Both the position numbers and the translations under genes were made by a program. A stretch of 64,000 bases of DNA from Apostichopus japonicus. Taxonomy: Eukaryota > Echinodermata > Holothuroidea > Aspidochirotida > Stichopodidae. This document shows, piece after piece, positions 32,210 to 46,099 of the stretch. The stretch's first letter is position 1. Each line of letters starts with the position of its first letter. The stretch lies in NCBI RefSeq assembly GCF_037975245.1, contig NC_092568.1, positions 994,001 through 1,058,000 of the forward strand. Reading direction: 5' to 3'. A model generated the notes under the pieces. The model did no database searches. It saw only the letters and a program-made list of their open reading frames with translations, and was not told where the DNA came from.

Positions 32210-35200
32210 TAGTTGATGCTGAAAGGACATGCAAACATGAATTTGCAAGGGATAGCATAGGGTTTCTTTAAGGTCCAATTATTTGACTACTGCATGGCAT
32301 TTGAAGTTTTACAACTTTCCACCAAAGAAATTACATAAGCGGCACAACTCAAATGTATACCAAGTTTCACCGTTATACATAATTATGAATTTTCTTTAGA
32401 TTAGAGGGATGTGGGGGAAGTACGTGGGAGGGGCGATTAGAAGAACCTTGCGTGGTAAATCCTCAATCTTTTAGCCATCTTTTCTAGAATAATATCCAAG
32501 GTTTTCAAATCGGGCAGGGGGAATTATTTAGAGAGTAAGGGGTAAATCCTAAAGCCATTGGTGAATTTGCCAGCCACACAACATAAATTTACATTTTGTT
32601 TTATCCATAACTGTCTTTAATTACATACTTGATAGAGTTGGCCTATTTATTCCCTGCAGACACCAAATTCATCGAAATTAATTCCCAAAACTTTTAACAT
32701 AAAGATTAAATATTGACTTTGCAGTCTGGCTTGGTCTGGTGTTTTTTTTCCATTTTCCTTTGCTGGTACTTGACAGTGAGTCAAAAGTATTAGTCTGTCT
32801 GGTATTGATTCTGAAACGAATATCACCATGACAATATGAAGATAGGACTAAAGTGACAACATTAGTTCAAGATCAGTCACAAAAAAAACCTGATGACGGG
32901 TTTAAATGATAATACTGATATTTCTGTCAACATGAAATTTGAAATAAACATGCATACTCTACTTCAGCCAGCTTAAGCAAGGTTGCCAGTTTTTCTGAGA
33001 TGTAACTGTCCCCCCCCCCCCAAAAAAAATGGATTTGAAGTTTTAGCCACTGTTTTATATCGTGCGGGGTCAGCTAGACCGTTGGACACTTGGGTTAAAA
33101 AAAAAAAAGGAAAAAAAAGGCTTACTTAGTTCAGTGCCAGATTGGTCAGCTTGATACTAGATTGGATATTGTCTAAACATAGTAATGCTTAAGTTGCTTA
33201 TAGCTAGGGTATCCAAGGAATTTGTAAAAGTTTTAGGAGTGTTCAGGAAGTTCAAGTATCTGTATAGTGCCTTCAGTGTTATAACATGCTGCCGCTGTTC
33301 CAATCATGTAAATTCACACACAAAACCAGAACTATTACACAACAGCTAGGCTGGTACTTGTACATGATCAGTTAAAAATGAAATTTCCAAGATCAAGTGA
33401 TTGAGCAGAAAAATCTGCTTTCAAGTTTACACCTGTGCTTTCGACAAGATGGATGAGAGCAGGGTGAACAAAGTAGATGATATTGACATTTAGAAAGAGG
33501 ATTTCACCCTGGGAAGGCAAGACAAAAACATCAATAAATGAGTCAAATCAACTGTTTTGATTTTTCCATCCCTGGAGATTTTTGTTAGACAAGATGGATA
33601 AAGAAAATGACGACAAATCTTCTAGATTTTATTGACTGTAATGATAGTTGCTCAGTAATGAATGCTCATCTTCGATTCTAAAATGCGCGAGACACTCCCT
33701 GATGGTTCTTTACATGTTTAAAAACATGCAAAAACTTCATATCTCTAAAACCGTTTAAAATACCGATTTGGGAACTTATGAGCAAATTTATGTATTATAT
33801 ACAGAGAAGGGATATAATCTGAAGGAGGAATAAGTGAGCAGAGTTCGGAATATGGCATTTGAAGCACAGTGCTAAAATTGTTACCAGCTTAGTATGTTTG
33901 GTAGATCAGACATGGTGGGCACAAGTTGACTGGAGACAGGCCGACGCATGAGAGGAGAAAATTATGTAAATCAGAAGTTTTCAGAATATTTTGGTGTCTT
34001 CTTAATCAGCTGACAAATCTCCACTGTTAAGTCCTTATAGTACCTCATTACGTATGATGCGAGCAAACTGTGAGTCACTCAGGACCCATGTGACGGTTAC
34101 CTGGAAGTCGGGGGTTGTGATTTTATTTGTGACGCAAACGGCCAGTAACTGGCAGCCGAATCGGACGAGAGCAGATGGGAATGTTTAGTGCACACCCTTA
34201 ACTGTGTGATTCACTCTCACAGATGGTACATTTCCTCAGAAACTGAACCCCTCGTGCCCTTGAAGCATATAAAGAAAATCAACGCATTTTATTCACCATT
34301 GATAAAGGTAAACTGTCAGTTGATCAGTCTCATTCTCATATCTTGAGAAAGGCCTCATCGACATCAAGTTAAACAAGAAGTGATTCTATGATTTTCTATT
34401 GGAAACACACAACTCTTACTCTCACGAAAAACGAGGAATAATTCTTTGCCCTGTGTCACTGGTCAAATCATTTCAAGCGGTTTTATAATTTATATCTCTT
34501 TCCATAAAGCATTTGTAAAATTCAATTTGATTGGACAGGAGAATCCCTCATCATTTTGACATCAAATTGGAAACAGGCTAAGAAAACTTGAAACCCTCAC
34601 TTTGTATTTCTTTGTATTGCGATTACGTAATACCATATCCGCGTGCCCTTAACGATGAGGCATGCCATCTGCAAACGTAACTTGCATTTTTTCCATTCTT
34701 TGCTCCGTTGTGTCATCCTATAATTTCATTTTCAATGGTGTTTTATCCACAAAAATCACTTTAATTCGATTTAGCTGTCTTAAAAGAGGATAAAGTTGAC
34801 TACAAGGACTTATTGTCGTGGTATTTAAGTGAGTGAGTGGTCAACACCATTTGTGCTGAGGCAATCATAGCACCAAATGTGTGTTTCCTCTAAAAGAAAT
34901 GCAAACACTATGGAAAAAATATTCACTAGATGGTTGATATCCTGATTAGAAAAGTTGTAGTGAGGGTGTAAGATTTCTTTATATGTTGGATAACTACAAG
35001 AACAGATCTGTTCAATCAGTCAATTTTTTTTTTTTAATTCTTTAAAAAAAACAAAATTTAAATGAATTTTTTTAAATTTTTTTTTATTCTATCCAGGCCA
35101 GCAGATGCCTATTAGGAAAAAATAACACTGCTCTGAGAATTTCATTCATACCTTTTACCATAAAATGAAGTGCCGAGTCCAGTTGTCTTATTATGGACCA

Positions 35201-37364
35201 CAACATCAGTGTTCCTTCTCGTAATACATTGACTCAATGCTTAAAGTTACTTCCGTCATGAAAATAGAGACTTCAACTTCCACGCTTATAAGATGATAAA
35301 CAAAAAGTCAAAAACAAAGACAAAGTTAAGTTGGGGGAGGGGAAGAAAATGGGATACATTTCATGGCTTTGTCACAGTAATTTTTGTTCAACCCATGAAG
35401 CAAAGGATACCAGCAAGTTTCTTCATATATATCAAGGCACTATGAACAGACGATACGTATACATACAGCTTAACACAAATACTGTATGTAGATCTATGAC
35501 AACTGAACTGTTTACAGGGTTTCAACTATAGCACGATTTCTTGAGTTACTAATAGACACATGTCTCCAAAACTAACAGGCTGGCAAAGAAGGAAGGAAGA
35601 TCAATAGGGGATAGTGCCCCCTATACTAGCAGTTTTGCCAGATAATAATTGAAAGCAATTTATAGAGATATACATAAGTAAATAGGAGGTAAGGAGCATC
35701 AAAATGGACTTGCTTGTTCTTAATGTTTACTCTGTTACCTACACAGATCTTTTCGCAGTTGATTAATTTTTTTTTTTTTAAATCTCTCTCTCTCTCACTC
35801 TTTGGCAAGTGTGCTGCATAAGAAAAAGTTCCCTTGATGGGCATTTCATTTTCTAACAGCGCAGCTCTGAATTTGACCCTGACGACAAACATCGAAAATA
35901 CTTACATTTATAATGACAAATGCGATCAGGTTTACTGATGAACTAACTTCCATTTGTATTTAATTTACAGAAATTTTATACATTCTAATGACAAAAAGAT
36001 TTCTCTTTTTGTTTTTAACTCCCTCATTAACAAAACTTGTTTACAACGTTTTGGATGCTGACGTTTTGGATTCTAAATTTTGATGCATTTATTACTATTA
36101 TTCCCAATATCAGACTTTTTTTCTAATAATAAATCAGTGTAAAGCTATGTCTTGTTTGTGCAAGAAGGAAATTTTTTATCTTTATTTTGATAAAGACAAC
36201 CTTGAAATCCTTCATTACCAAATGTGCACTAAATGTATCTACATGCTGTATCAGCAAGAATTTACATATATATAACACAGGTAAACTCATGCATGCATGA
36301 AGCCCTTCTCAAAGAACCATTAAATCAAAATATTTCAAGGAGATTATCATTGCCAGATTATCAATGCCAGATATATTCAGATTTTAAAAGAAGCTTTGCT
36401 CTGACGTAGGTTTGGAAAAGTCACCTGCTGAGACATTTGTATACAGTTGCGTTTTAAAGGATGTCTTTAGGCAGAATTTTCTTCTGATATGTTATAGAAA
36501 AATTTGACTGATAATAAAGTTTCATTCTATAGCTAAATATTCCGGTTTTGAGAGTTATTCAGCTTTAAAAAAAATATGCAAAATGTCTGGAATGTTTGTT
36601 TAAGGCTGAACTTAATGATTATGACAGCTCTTCATTACAGGTCCTTAATGTGTTAATGTTAATCCATTGTTTCATACATTTTAACCAAAACATGTTACTT
36701 CAACTTCAAGCAGTAAACAACAGAGCACCCACATCAAACCCCATTTTTCCGTGACAAATTGGTACTGCGTTGTTTGCACATTAATAGAGGCGATAGAGGT
36801 CTCATATTTTCCTATTGAGTTTTCTGTTGCAACTGGAGAACTAACCTAATTGGTCTGGATGCTAGAATTGGTTGTGTAACCACTTTAATTGATGAGTCTC
36901 AGGTGTTTAACAGTTCATCTCTCAAATATTTAAAATTGATATAGGATACATCCTGGACTGACAGCAACACATTTTTATCCGTTTACAAAATCTCAAAGCT
37001 AACTTTGTGTCTCACTTCATACTTTACTTTATATGCACACATCTGGACGTAGTGAATTCGTACTTGCTATAAACAGTATTAAGTATTTACCAAGATGACG
37101 ATAACCTGTAAAATACATCAATGTCAACCGTCGTCGGGTGAAATTTTGTGGCATCCACACAGCTTGTTTGATGTCACTTGGATCCACTTCGATAAACAAT
37201 TCATGGTTTGGTCCAACTCAAGGCCTTGTTATGGTAGATCGCTAGGGTTACCAATAAAAACACAATTTACAGAAGCATACTGGTGAGAGATTATACCTGA
37301 CTACAAAAGCAGCCTGGTTTAGGTTGAATGGTTTAGGTTGAAGAAAGCTTTAGGTTGACCTGAG
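32210..37364. other. Gene-poor interval
   Basis: Mostly AT-rich DNA with homopolymer A/T runs near 33093-33120 and 35023-35086. One possible minus-strand exon (37091-37218) is discussed as a finding. No other exon, RNA gene or transposon end is supported. Confidence 0.4.
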
Positions 37365-37490
37365 GTGACACGTCACAATGGGAGGGAGGTCAGTGGCAAA
37401 GGTAACCAGGTCAAAGGTTACCAGGTCACTCTAGACACAGTCGAGTGAGGGTGCAGTTGTTGCGGGGAGACATGTAAGTGAGGAAGCAAG
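37365..37490 (+). repeat. SINE-like dispersed repeat, copy 2
   Basis: It shares the order of GGTTACCAGGTCACTCTAGA, GACACAG...GAGTGAGGGTGC, TTG(T/C)GGGGAGACA and TAAGTGAGGAAGCAAGTAA with the copies at 50665 and 55984. It is more diverged than those and has extra CAAAGGTAACCAGGTCAAAG in front. No target duplication was identified. Confidence 0.6.
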
Positions 37491-37759
37491 TAATATTAAA
37501 CTTGTGTAACAAGAATTGAAGTAAAAATCAAGTTTGAAGAATTTCTGCCATCATACCATCGCAAATAACATAATATAATCTACTCACTGGTGTATTAAGA
37601 AGCGCTTATATCTTGTGAAATATAAGCTATATTTGGAGTAATTTAGGAGTGTGATATTGAGAATAATTTTCCCATCTATAAAAAGTGTCACATTGTCTAT
37701 CAGTGGAATACAAACTTTATTAGGTGGCCATTGTATCAAGAGAGCCCATATTGTGACTA

Positions 37760-40700
37760 CAGTACTGATTTCGCTTAACTCCCGTTAAAATTCGTTGAAA
37801 GAAAAATAACCGAAATTCTTCGTTTTTCATCGAAATTCCGCGATTTTTATCGATTTTTATCGAATTTTAACGATTGGTTATCTCAGTCATTTCCTTCGTG
37901 GAATTTTCAACGATGCGTTGAAATTCTTTTTTAAACGAAATAGAAGGTCAATATGTGGTTATGCGAAACGTCGGAAAACGCGTAACTTCGTTTATTAATA
38001 TCAGTTAGACTTTGGTACAGTCGTTTGAAAGAGGGAATATTTACAAAGCATTCTCAGGCTTGCATGAGTCAAAAGAAACATGTAGTTAAACTGACGGGGG
38101 ACGTTTTCTGACTGTGAACCCCAAACACAGTGACATAAGTCTTAACTTGGCCAGGCTGTCACTAAGGCTGCAGTACAAGCTATGTACAACGAGGCACCCT
38201 TCCAAATAAGTTGAAGTTCTGTTTAAACATTTAAATAACAATGAATGGACATATAAACTTGGTTTACTTGCAGATTACGAAAAATAGTTATTTTTAAGAG
38301 ATGTAAATTTGGTTTTTTATGAGAGTTGAAGTATGAAACTTTGTTTCCGAGCGAAAACATGTTACTTGAAGCAAAATAAAGATGCCCCGCCCATTCTGCG
38401 AGGACGCTTCCATTTTTCAAAAAGGCGTTTTTTCTTTTTCTTTTTTTCTATTTTGTTTCCTTTTTAAACATGAAAATTATTTTAAAATATGTGAAGAACT
38501 GAGTAATGTAATGCAAAATATTTATAAAAAAAACACAGAAAAACGTTGTTTTAGGCATGAATAATGTGTTCAATATAACTAAAGTAGTAGGCCAATAGTC
38601 ATGAGCTCATGATAGTGTCGTCAATTCGTTTTCTCAGTTTATATTTGCGACATATATCACCCGTGTACATCGAAATCCCGTGTGAAAATATGTTGACCCC
38701 AAAAGACGCAAATAGTCGTTCTAGAAAGTACCGTCATAACATTAACAACACAAGGCCAGTTTGCTCTCTCAGGTCCGCACGTGTACAGCCATTTTTTCAC
38801 ATGGTATTATGCTGTGCATGCATTGCGGGCGGGATTGCGGCAAACATAAAAGAAAATGAATGAAAATGAAAAACTTACGATATTTTTCACAAATATTGAT
38901 GCTTAGATAAGTGCTTCCTCACAATCAACGAGCCGCCCTAAAATTCGCTCCGCTTATGTAAAACTTCTTTATATATTTAACACATAGAAAACTCCGAGAT
39001 TTTACACACATAATTCCCACTGACATTGGTCACAGAACATAAGTAGGTCATTGAACTTTGCCCAAGTTCATCGCACCATGGGAACGACACAACACATTGA
39101 ACATGATGTTACATCTCCCGCCATCTGGACGCCGAGTGTAAATTTTGATGTTATATGCAATTATGAATGGTACTGCGGAACGCGATTGCGACACAAATTT
39201 TGAGAAGCTGTTTTTGAAGTAACTTAAAACTTTTGTATCAAATGTAAGGTACTGTATCATTTCTGTGACACAAGAGAAAGAAAATGAAATCGGAGGCTGC
39301 TCAAACCAGTTTCAACTTGATTTTTACAACCCATCGCACAACACGTGCGTGCGTAATTTGTTTTCTTATAACATGACTTTTAATAAGTATGCAGGAAAGG
39401 TTGGTAAGTTTGCTAATTTAGGCGAGTTTTTGTTTAAAATCTTGTGATAGATAGACAAACATATTGTTTTTTTTTCTTCAAAAGTTACGATGTTGCCAAA
39501 GGCCGAGTTGTATAAATTCAGAGATCTGAACTTCTGAAGACCACGAATACTGATCATGTGTGTTATTCTTTTCAGCGATTATTACACGAAAGGTTCGCAA
39601 TATAATTGGGCCTAATTAGTAATTAACATACATTGATCGTTGTCTTGTTGCCTGAATTGTTACCTGCTGGAAAAAAAACCTTAATTATTGTACTCATAAT
39701 GTCCTATTTTCATTAAAAGTTGAGTGACGGTGCGTCGAATAAGCCGCGATCGGGAAACGGCGTTTAACCGACCGGCAGGCGATATGGTGAAACGGTTAGC
39801 GAAATATCTGTTAGGTCACACCCTAAAACGACGTTATTGAATGAAAATATACTAAAAACCATATCACAAAAACACAAAATCGCTTATAACCCGAAAACGG
39901 AAGGAGATATCGACTTTTGTCGGCTGTAGAGGGATTTTCTAAACCGAATTTTGATGCGCTCTATCCACCTGTGTCATTTATGAGCTTCTCTGACGTAAGC
40001 TGCAGTACGTAATTTCGCTATACCAGTTCCACGAAATTTATTTACTGTACGCAATAAGCATCATTTGCTATGTTTTCTTTCACAACGAATATTCCAAGTT
40101 GTGCTCCACACGCTTCACAGATATTGTTTTATGTCGTTCATTTTCAATTCTACTTAAAAGTTACCTTTTTCGAACGATGCATTGCACGCCTTATCAAACA
40201 TTCCCGATTAGTAAAACTAAGGAAGGATATTCAAATATATATATGATTTTATGAGCTGCTCCACTTGAAAAACGATGATAAAACCGAAAAACAAAACATG
40301 TACTTCTCATGTGACGCATACCGGGAGACTCATAAAAACACCCCTTCTCATTAAATTAAATTTACATGCCGTCAGGCCAGTTGAAAGCCCTCCCCAGTAA
40401 TTTGATCAGCTCTGCCCAATATACAATACTCAAATAAGCAATGAAAATAATATATTCATTTTCCCCAGATTCTCCCCAACGGTGGGCCCCAAGCCACTGC
40501 TTTATTTTCTTAGTAGTCATGGAAACAATTGTTTGCAACTCTCTTGCTAGCCAGGTGTTTTCAAGTTTTATTAATAGCACGACTTCTGATTGGTTCATTC
40601 AAGATAAACTTTCTATCCCTGCTGGATTGTTCTACTTATATATATATGAATGAATATTTGGTTTTCAGTTAACTTAGTTACAGGTTACATCCATTCCATT

Positions 40701-41677
40701 ACGAACAGTAGGGGTAAAAAAATGTTTGCTTCTAGAGGCAGCCAGCCATGAAGGTTCTGCAGTGCTTAACCCCCCACGAAGATAAATACTATGCTAAATA
40801 ACAGATGGTAGGCGTGAATTTGACAAAACCAGGTTTCTGATTGGACTAAGCCTCTCAAAAAGTTTTGTCGCTGGGGATATCCAGGGTAGGGAATTCACAT
40901 GTAAGCAGCAAACTGTAGGTGACCCAGACCCAGGCTGCGACCTTAATTACCAGGGCAGTCCATCTGCATTCGCGGGCAACTTTGGGTTAGGGGGAAAATA
41001 ACAATAACGTCCCAAAAAAAAAAGAAGATTTTATGGACGGAATGCGCTCTCAGAAAAGTTCGAAAGTGAGCGCGGTTCGTAGTAAACGGTACTGTAGTTC
41101 GTCAGTAACACAGGAATTTATTGGAAATAAAAATCTCTTTGATATCCAGCTACGACTGTTTCATTGTGGATATTTTTTTTTTTTCTTGTTTTTCTGACGC
41201 TGCGTTCCTTGGTGAGTTAACTTAAACTTATCTTAGGTAAATACTAGCCTATAACTTAAGAGTCGTAGAATGTGCTTATTACGATCGATCAAGACTAGTT
41301 TTTTATTATCATAGCCAAATCATTTTTCAAACACCTAGTACAGAACTTACTCTATCTACAATTACAATCAAACTTTTGTAACATTTGTAATATTCCTCGG
41401 CAACTTCTGGTAGAGTCTGAAAACGGCTGTAGTAAAACTAAGGATTCAACGCAAGTCACAACCTTGATATGTCTAGAATTGCCTTTGCGGTTTTCGATTG
41501 CGATAACTTTCGTGGAAATTTCGTTGAAACTTCGTTGACAACCGTGCCCGCAGTAGTCTAAATCTTGTCAACGAAATTATTCGTTTTTAACCGATTTTCA
41601 ACGATTTTTATCGATTTTCAACGTTTGTTATCGATCGTTGATTTTTTTTCAACGGGAGTTAAGCGAAATCAGTACTG
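37760..41677. mobile_element. 3.9-kb TIR element with TA target site, no recognised transposase
   Basis: A perfect 27-bp inverted repeat beginning CAGTACTGATTTCGCTTAAC bounds the element (37760-37786 and 41651-41677). Both ends are flanked by TA (37758-37759 and 41678-41679). Subterminal zones (37795-37950 and 41480-41650) are packed with CGATTTTTATCGATTTT-, CGAAATT- and TTCAACG-type words on both sides. CAGT-starting TIRs and a TA duplication suggest the Tc1/mariner-pogo group. No DDE-type transposase frame was recognised. The interior includes a copy of the window-start repeat (38876-39256), so this copy is non-autonomous or gutted. Confidence 0.8.
38876..39256. repeat. Dispersed repeat, copy 2 (uninterrupted)
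   Basis: Homologous to the copy at 350-1436 but continuous through AGTGCTTCCTCACAATCAAC, where the first copy has the hAT-like insertion. It lies inside the TA-flanked element. No coding frame is shared by the two copies. Confidence 0.8.
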
Positions 41678-41679
41678 TA

Positions 41680-43113
41680 TTGCTCCATGCAGCCTTCCAT
41701 CAAAAGTTCTCCGCAACATTACAGATAATAACAATTTAAACACTTGTAAACAACAAACAATAATGAGTAGCTGGGTATTAAAATGGTCTTCTGCCCTGAT
41801 GTCATGCATGCTAACTAGAGTGCTCTGCATATTTTTAATTGAATTTGCCACCGACTGCATGATGGCACCAACGTTCCAGTTGATGGAAGCATGATGGGCT
41901 CAATTAATTATGCGCATTTAAGACTTTAATTTGAACTGGCAAATGACTGTATACTCATAGTGATATCAAGTTTCTCTATTCTTACACATCTAGTGTTTGC
42001 AAATGTCTGAACATTGAGCACGGCTTGATGTTTTGATCGGCGCGATGAACGGTTATGACTAAGGACGGCTATTCAAATACACCTCTAATGGGACAGAAGA
42101 GACATGATAAACAGCCTGAGGGACAAAATATATGCACGATTGATGAAATAGCTAGTCTTGCTTTTCTTGCCTACATTTACAAGTGTAAGTTAAAACCATC
42201 TTTTTCTGGGATCAATTCCAGGACAACACACCCAAAGATTAAATAACAATATGATATAATATTTAGTTCCAGGGAAATAGCAATTCCTGACAGATATGCT
42301 GGTATTGTGTAAAGCATCCACATAGAAGAATTATCTTTTTCAGTTTATTTTAAGTCTAATATATTATGCACTATGTCACAGAACCCAAGTCCAAACCATT
42401 TAAATGACATTTAAGACACTTTGCAGAATCTACTCTACAAATATGCAATCACAAATATCCAAAAACCAAGCCAGTTTTGTGGGCTACAAGTCAGATATAC
42501 AGTACAATAGGCTACACAGTACAGTTAAAGCAACATATTTGAATTGTGAGCTTAATTTCAGAGTATATCACTCAATATTAGATTGTTTTGATTATACCAA
42601 GATAGCCTACTATATCAAAACATAACATCCAGGGCTGTCAAACAGTTGCATTATTTTTCAAGGTTGTATTAAATTCATTCCAACTTTAAAGATCAACAAA
42701 AAGTAGATGCATGGTGCAGCCCTTCTATGACATAAAATATTATTTGCTGCATAACTAAGTGCACATTAAAGTGAAGAAAATGCAATATTTTGGATCTCAA
42801 AATACAAAGGAAAGAAAGGTTATAAACATAGGCGTAAGAGGCGGGGGGGGGGGCTGCAGCCCCCCCAAGCAAATATGTTGGTGAAAATTCGGGCACTATG
42901 AGGAGAATTTTTTTTGAAAGAAAAATAAATTGCAATGTGTTTTTCAATGGTTAAACTTATATTATAATCATTATTATTGTAACGACTTCCCGCAAAATTG
43001 TAACTGATATGGAAGGGTAATAACACGAAAATATGATTGTATGTAATTGGCATGCGATGTAATAACCGATGCATTCCTATATGATATGTAGATTAAAATG
43101 TTGAATGTGGCAT
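41680..43113. other. Gene-free interval with a G/C hairpin
   Basis: No exon is supported. At 42847-42866 there is a perfect palindrome, seven G, CTGCAG, seven C. It is followed by AAGCAAATATG, a pattern often seen in worn hAT-like elements; no TIR partner was found. Confidence 0.45.
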
Positions 43114-43299
43114 ATGGCCAGCTCATACCAAGCCTACCTTTGGTGAGCATTTCTGCGTTAGCATGCATCAGCACACAGTTTACTCTCTGTGCAAGGACCC
43201 TGGATGATGGCCAGCTTATTCTTAGCCTACCTTTGGTAAGTATTGCTGGCTTAGCATGCATCAGCACACAGCTTACTATCTTTCCTGTTCCTCCTACTC
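43114..43299. repeat. 93-bp tandem duplication
   Basis: ATGGCCAGCT...AGCCTACCTTTGGT...TTAGCATGCATCAGCACACA is present twice, starting at 43114 and 43207, with about 15 percent divergence. Frames on both strands remain partly open, but no domain is recognised. Confidence 0.85.
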
Positions 43300-43920
43300 T
43301 CATCCAACTCGTCAACTAAATGCAGGGGTGTCAACATCCAGGTAGGGCCTGAGAGGAAAATGATGTCACCAGGTCCCCTCTTTACGAGCCTTTCATTTTT
43401 ATTAATTGAACAATTGTCACAAATTAATACTTTATTCTATCTGTATCCCATGTTTCCAGGACCCCCTAGTTCATGCCCCACTAACCATCTCTGAACAGCC
43501 CCCCCCCCCGCCTCTCATCAGGTCTGTCTGAGTGTTTCCTGTCGCCTTTCCAACCAAGCGATTCAGGATATGTTCCCTGAGGAAGCAGAAACCTAAAGAT
43601 TGTGGTGCAGACAATCCTTACTGAGCTAGCTGTACTTCCCTTTGCAAGCTGTGTCAGCATCACAGAAATTAATTACTGATTATTTCTTTTACTAACCAAC
43701 AGAAGAGCTTTCCTTTCTATATCTGCAAAGGCAGCATTAATGTCTCTTTGCACAGCTAGATATGATAGACTTTAGGCCTAATACACTAAATGAAAAAAGT
43801 GATTTATTATATTGATGTATATGGAGTCAGAGTTAACTGACCTAGAACGCCATCGACTGATGCGGAAATATTAGCTTTTGAACTGCAGGGTTTCGGTTTC
43901 AGGTCGCGTTTCAGTGCAGA

Positions 43921-44082
43921 GCGGACTGCATACTTAGACAGAGGTTTCTATGCGATGGACGTCTAGCTAGACCAGATGCTAGACAAGATAGGACAGCGAG
44001 AGTGGACTGCATATTGAGACAGAGGTTTATATGCAATGGACGTCTAGCTAGACCAGATGCTAGACAAGATAGAACAGCGACG
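43921..44082. repeat. 81-bp tandem duplication
   Basis: Two copies begin GCGGACTGCATA and GTGGACTGCATA at 43921 and 44002. They share GGACGTCTAGCTAGACCAGA, which is nearly palindromic (TCTAGCTAGA), and differ at about seven sites. Confidence 0.9.
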
Positions 44083-46099
44083 ACAGAGACAAAATGCAGA
44101 ATCCATCTGATGGAGATCTAGACGTTGCCTTGAAAAATATGAATTTTCATAATTTCAAAGCCAATGTCACATGTACAAGTTCCTCATAATGAGAATGCAG
44201 CTTCCAGCTTTTAATATAGTGTTTGAATAAAGTTTTGTGAACAATCTTCAATTTACAATTAACCTAAGTCCTGAGAGATGTTTATTGATCAAACTAAGAC
44301 AATTTCCTACATTTTTTTATCCACCGAGTGAAGGTAAATGATGCAAGAGTGGTGTTAGTGCATCTGTATAAATTCTCTACATTTTGTCCCCCCCCCCTCT
44401 CCCAGATACATTTTCCAATGTCAAAGCAAATGGAAAATACAAATTATCAACGTTCAACATTTTTGGACTCATTACAGTCATTATTTGATATTTAACAAAC
44501 TAAATTGTTTTAGCTTTTATCAATAAAATAAATTCACTGAAATAAATTCAAGAAGCAGATTTTTTTGCCCTTGTTTACCTTTTTCTTATTGAAGGTGTTC
44601 ATGAGTGCCAAATAGATAGCAATTTTCGGTTAACTTATCAACATTATTCTCCCAGATTTGTTTTGTTCTAGTACAGTGTAAGTTTAATAACATGCTTTCA
44701 TGAAGATAAAACAAACTAAATTATGCATATCCATGTTTAATACAGAAGTCCATGGTATTTCTATAACTTCCTTTCAATGCTTCCAAATGTGTTTTCTTTC
44801 CCTCCCGAGGAAGAATGGTTTAATTTGTGTCAATCTTGACTCTTAAAATACAGGCCTTTAGTATATTGACAACTGTGCTTGACATAGTTCTGTTTAATTA
44901 CTAAACTGTAACAGTTTTCATCTGAAAGCCACAATTTGTATTTCTCGACAGTGAAGTAGATTACCCAATGGGAGGTGCTTATACTCCCAGTTTCTAAACC
45001 AACAGCCACTAGACTTTCAAACCCATGATTTTCCTGATTTTTTCCCCCCACTTTCTTCCCAAATTTTTGCCAACTGGATAAAGATGTCTTGTTCTAGATA
45101 CATCACTGCGACCTGCATCTGGAATTTTCCGGCATTGATGGAGTGTTTCGTCGGCCAAGTTGTGTACATCCCGATGTATGATAAAAGTCTACACACTTAT
45201 ATGTGCTACTACTCAAAAATACAGAGAAACTCCCATGATGTGTTTTCATTATTTATTGATATCATATCAACGTTCTCTCACTTTTGTTGAGGTGATTTTT
45301 ATTACTCCACACTTAAACCCACCGAATATGCAAACAACCAATTTTACTGATCTGCTTTCCTATTACACATGCATGAGGTTTTTTTTCCCCCCTTCTTCTT
45401 TTGCTACTCAAAAACATGCCGGTTTCATAAATTTCGTTATTAAAACTAAACAGAGTCACATATCCCATCTGCCATCTATGAATATTTCCTATCAGACACT
45501 ACACGTACATGCTGGCTTTAGCAGACTCACAGCAGCTGATACTAGCTTGCCTCCAGGAGAAGTGCTTCTATAAATACATCATTTAAACGCTCGCAACGCA
45601 TAATCTGACATTGCACGACAACTTTTCGTAAAGCCCACTGGTGTCTCGAATGGATTCATGGTAGAACAGTAATTGAATTTTTTCACCACTGGGCAGTTTT
45701 ATCAAACAATCCACCCCTCAATAAAGTGTTGATTTAGATATAATGCTGACCTCTATGTGCAAATTGAGCGGTTTGAAATCTTGTTACACAGTAGGAAGCC
45801 TTGAACAGAATCCAATAATCATCCAACTAATCAACGAGGAATCTCGTAACGAATAACAAGACAAAAAAGGTATAGAGCAAGCTGCGTACGCACACAGCGT
45901 CGGGTTGCAACGTATATATGGTATAAAAAATAACACAACACGTGGCTGTGTTGTCTGGGAAAATTATTAAGACCGGGTGAAAGGAGAAAGCAGCTAGGAT
46001 GGAATAATAATTAGGAGTAAGAATGAGATGAGGATACTGTAGTGAAGTGAAATTTTGTTGTGTGCACCCTATGAATATTTACATGTGTTATGTAATAGT
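44083..46099. other. Gene-free AT-rich interval
   Basis: No supported exon. Short ORFs on both strands around 45084-45573 have no recognised motif. Confidence 0.4.

Noticed and set aside
41565-41894. 109-codon plus-strand frame
   Set aside because: It starts in the low-complexity subterminal words of the TA-flanked element and crosses its border into flanking DNA, so it cannot be an element gene.
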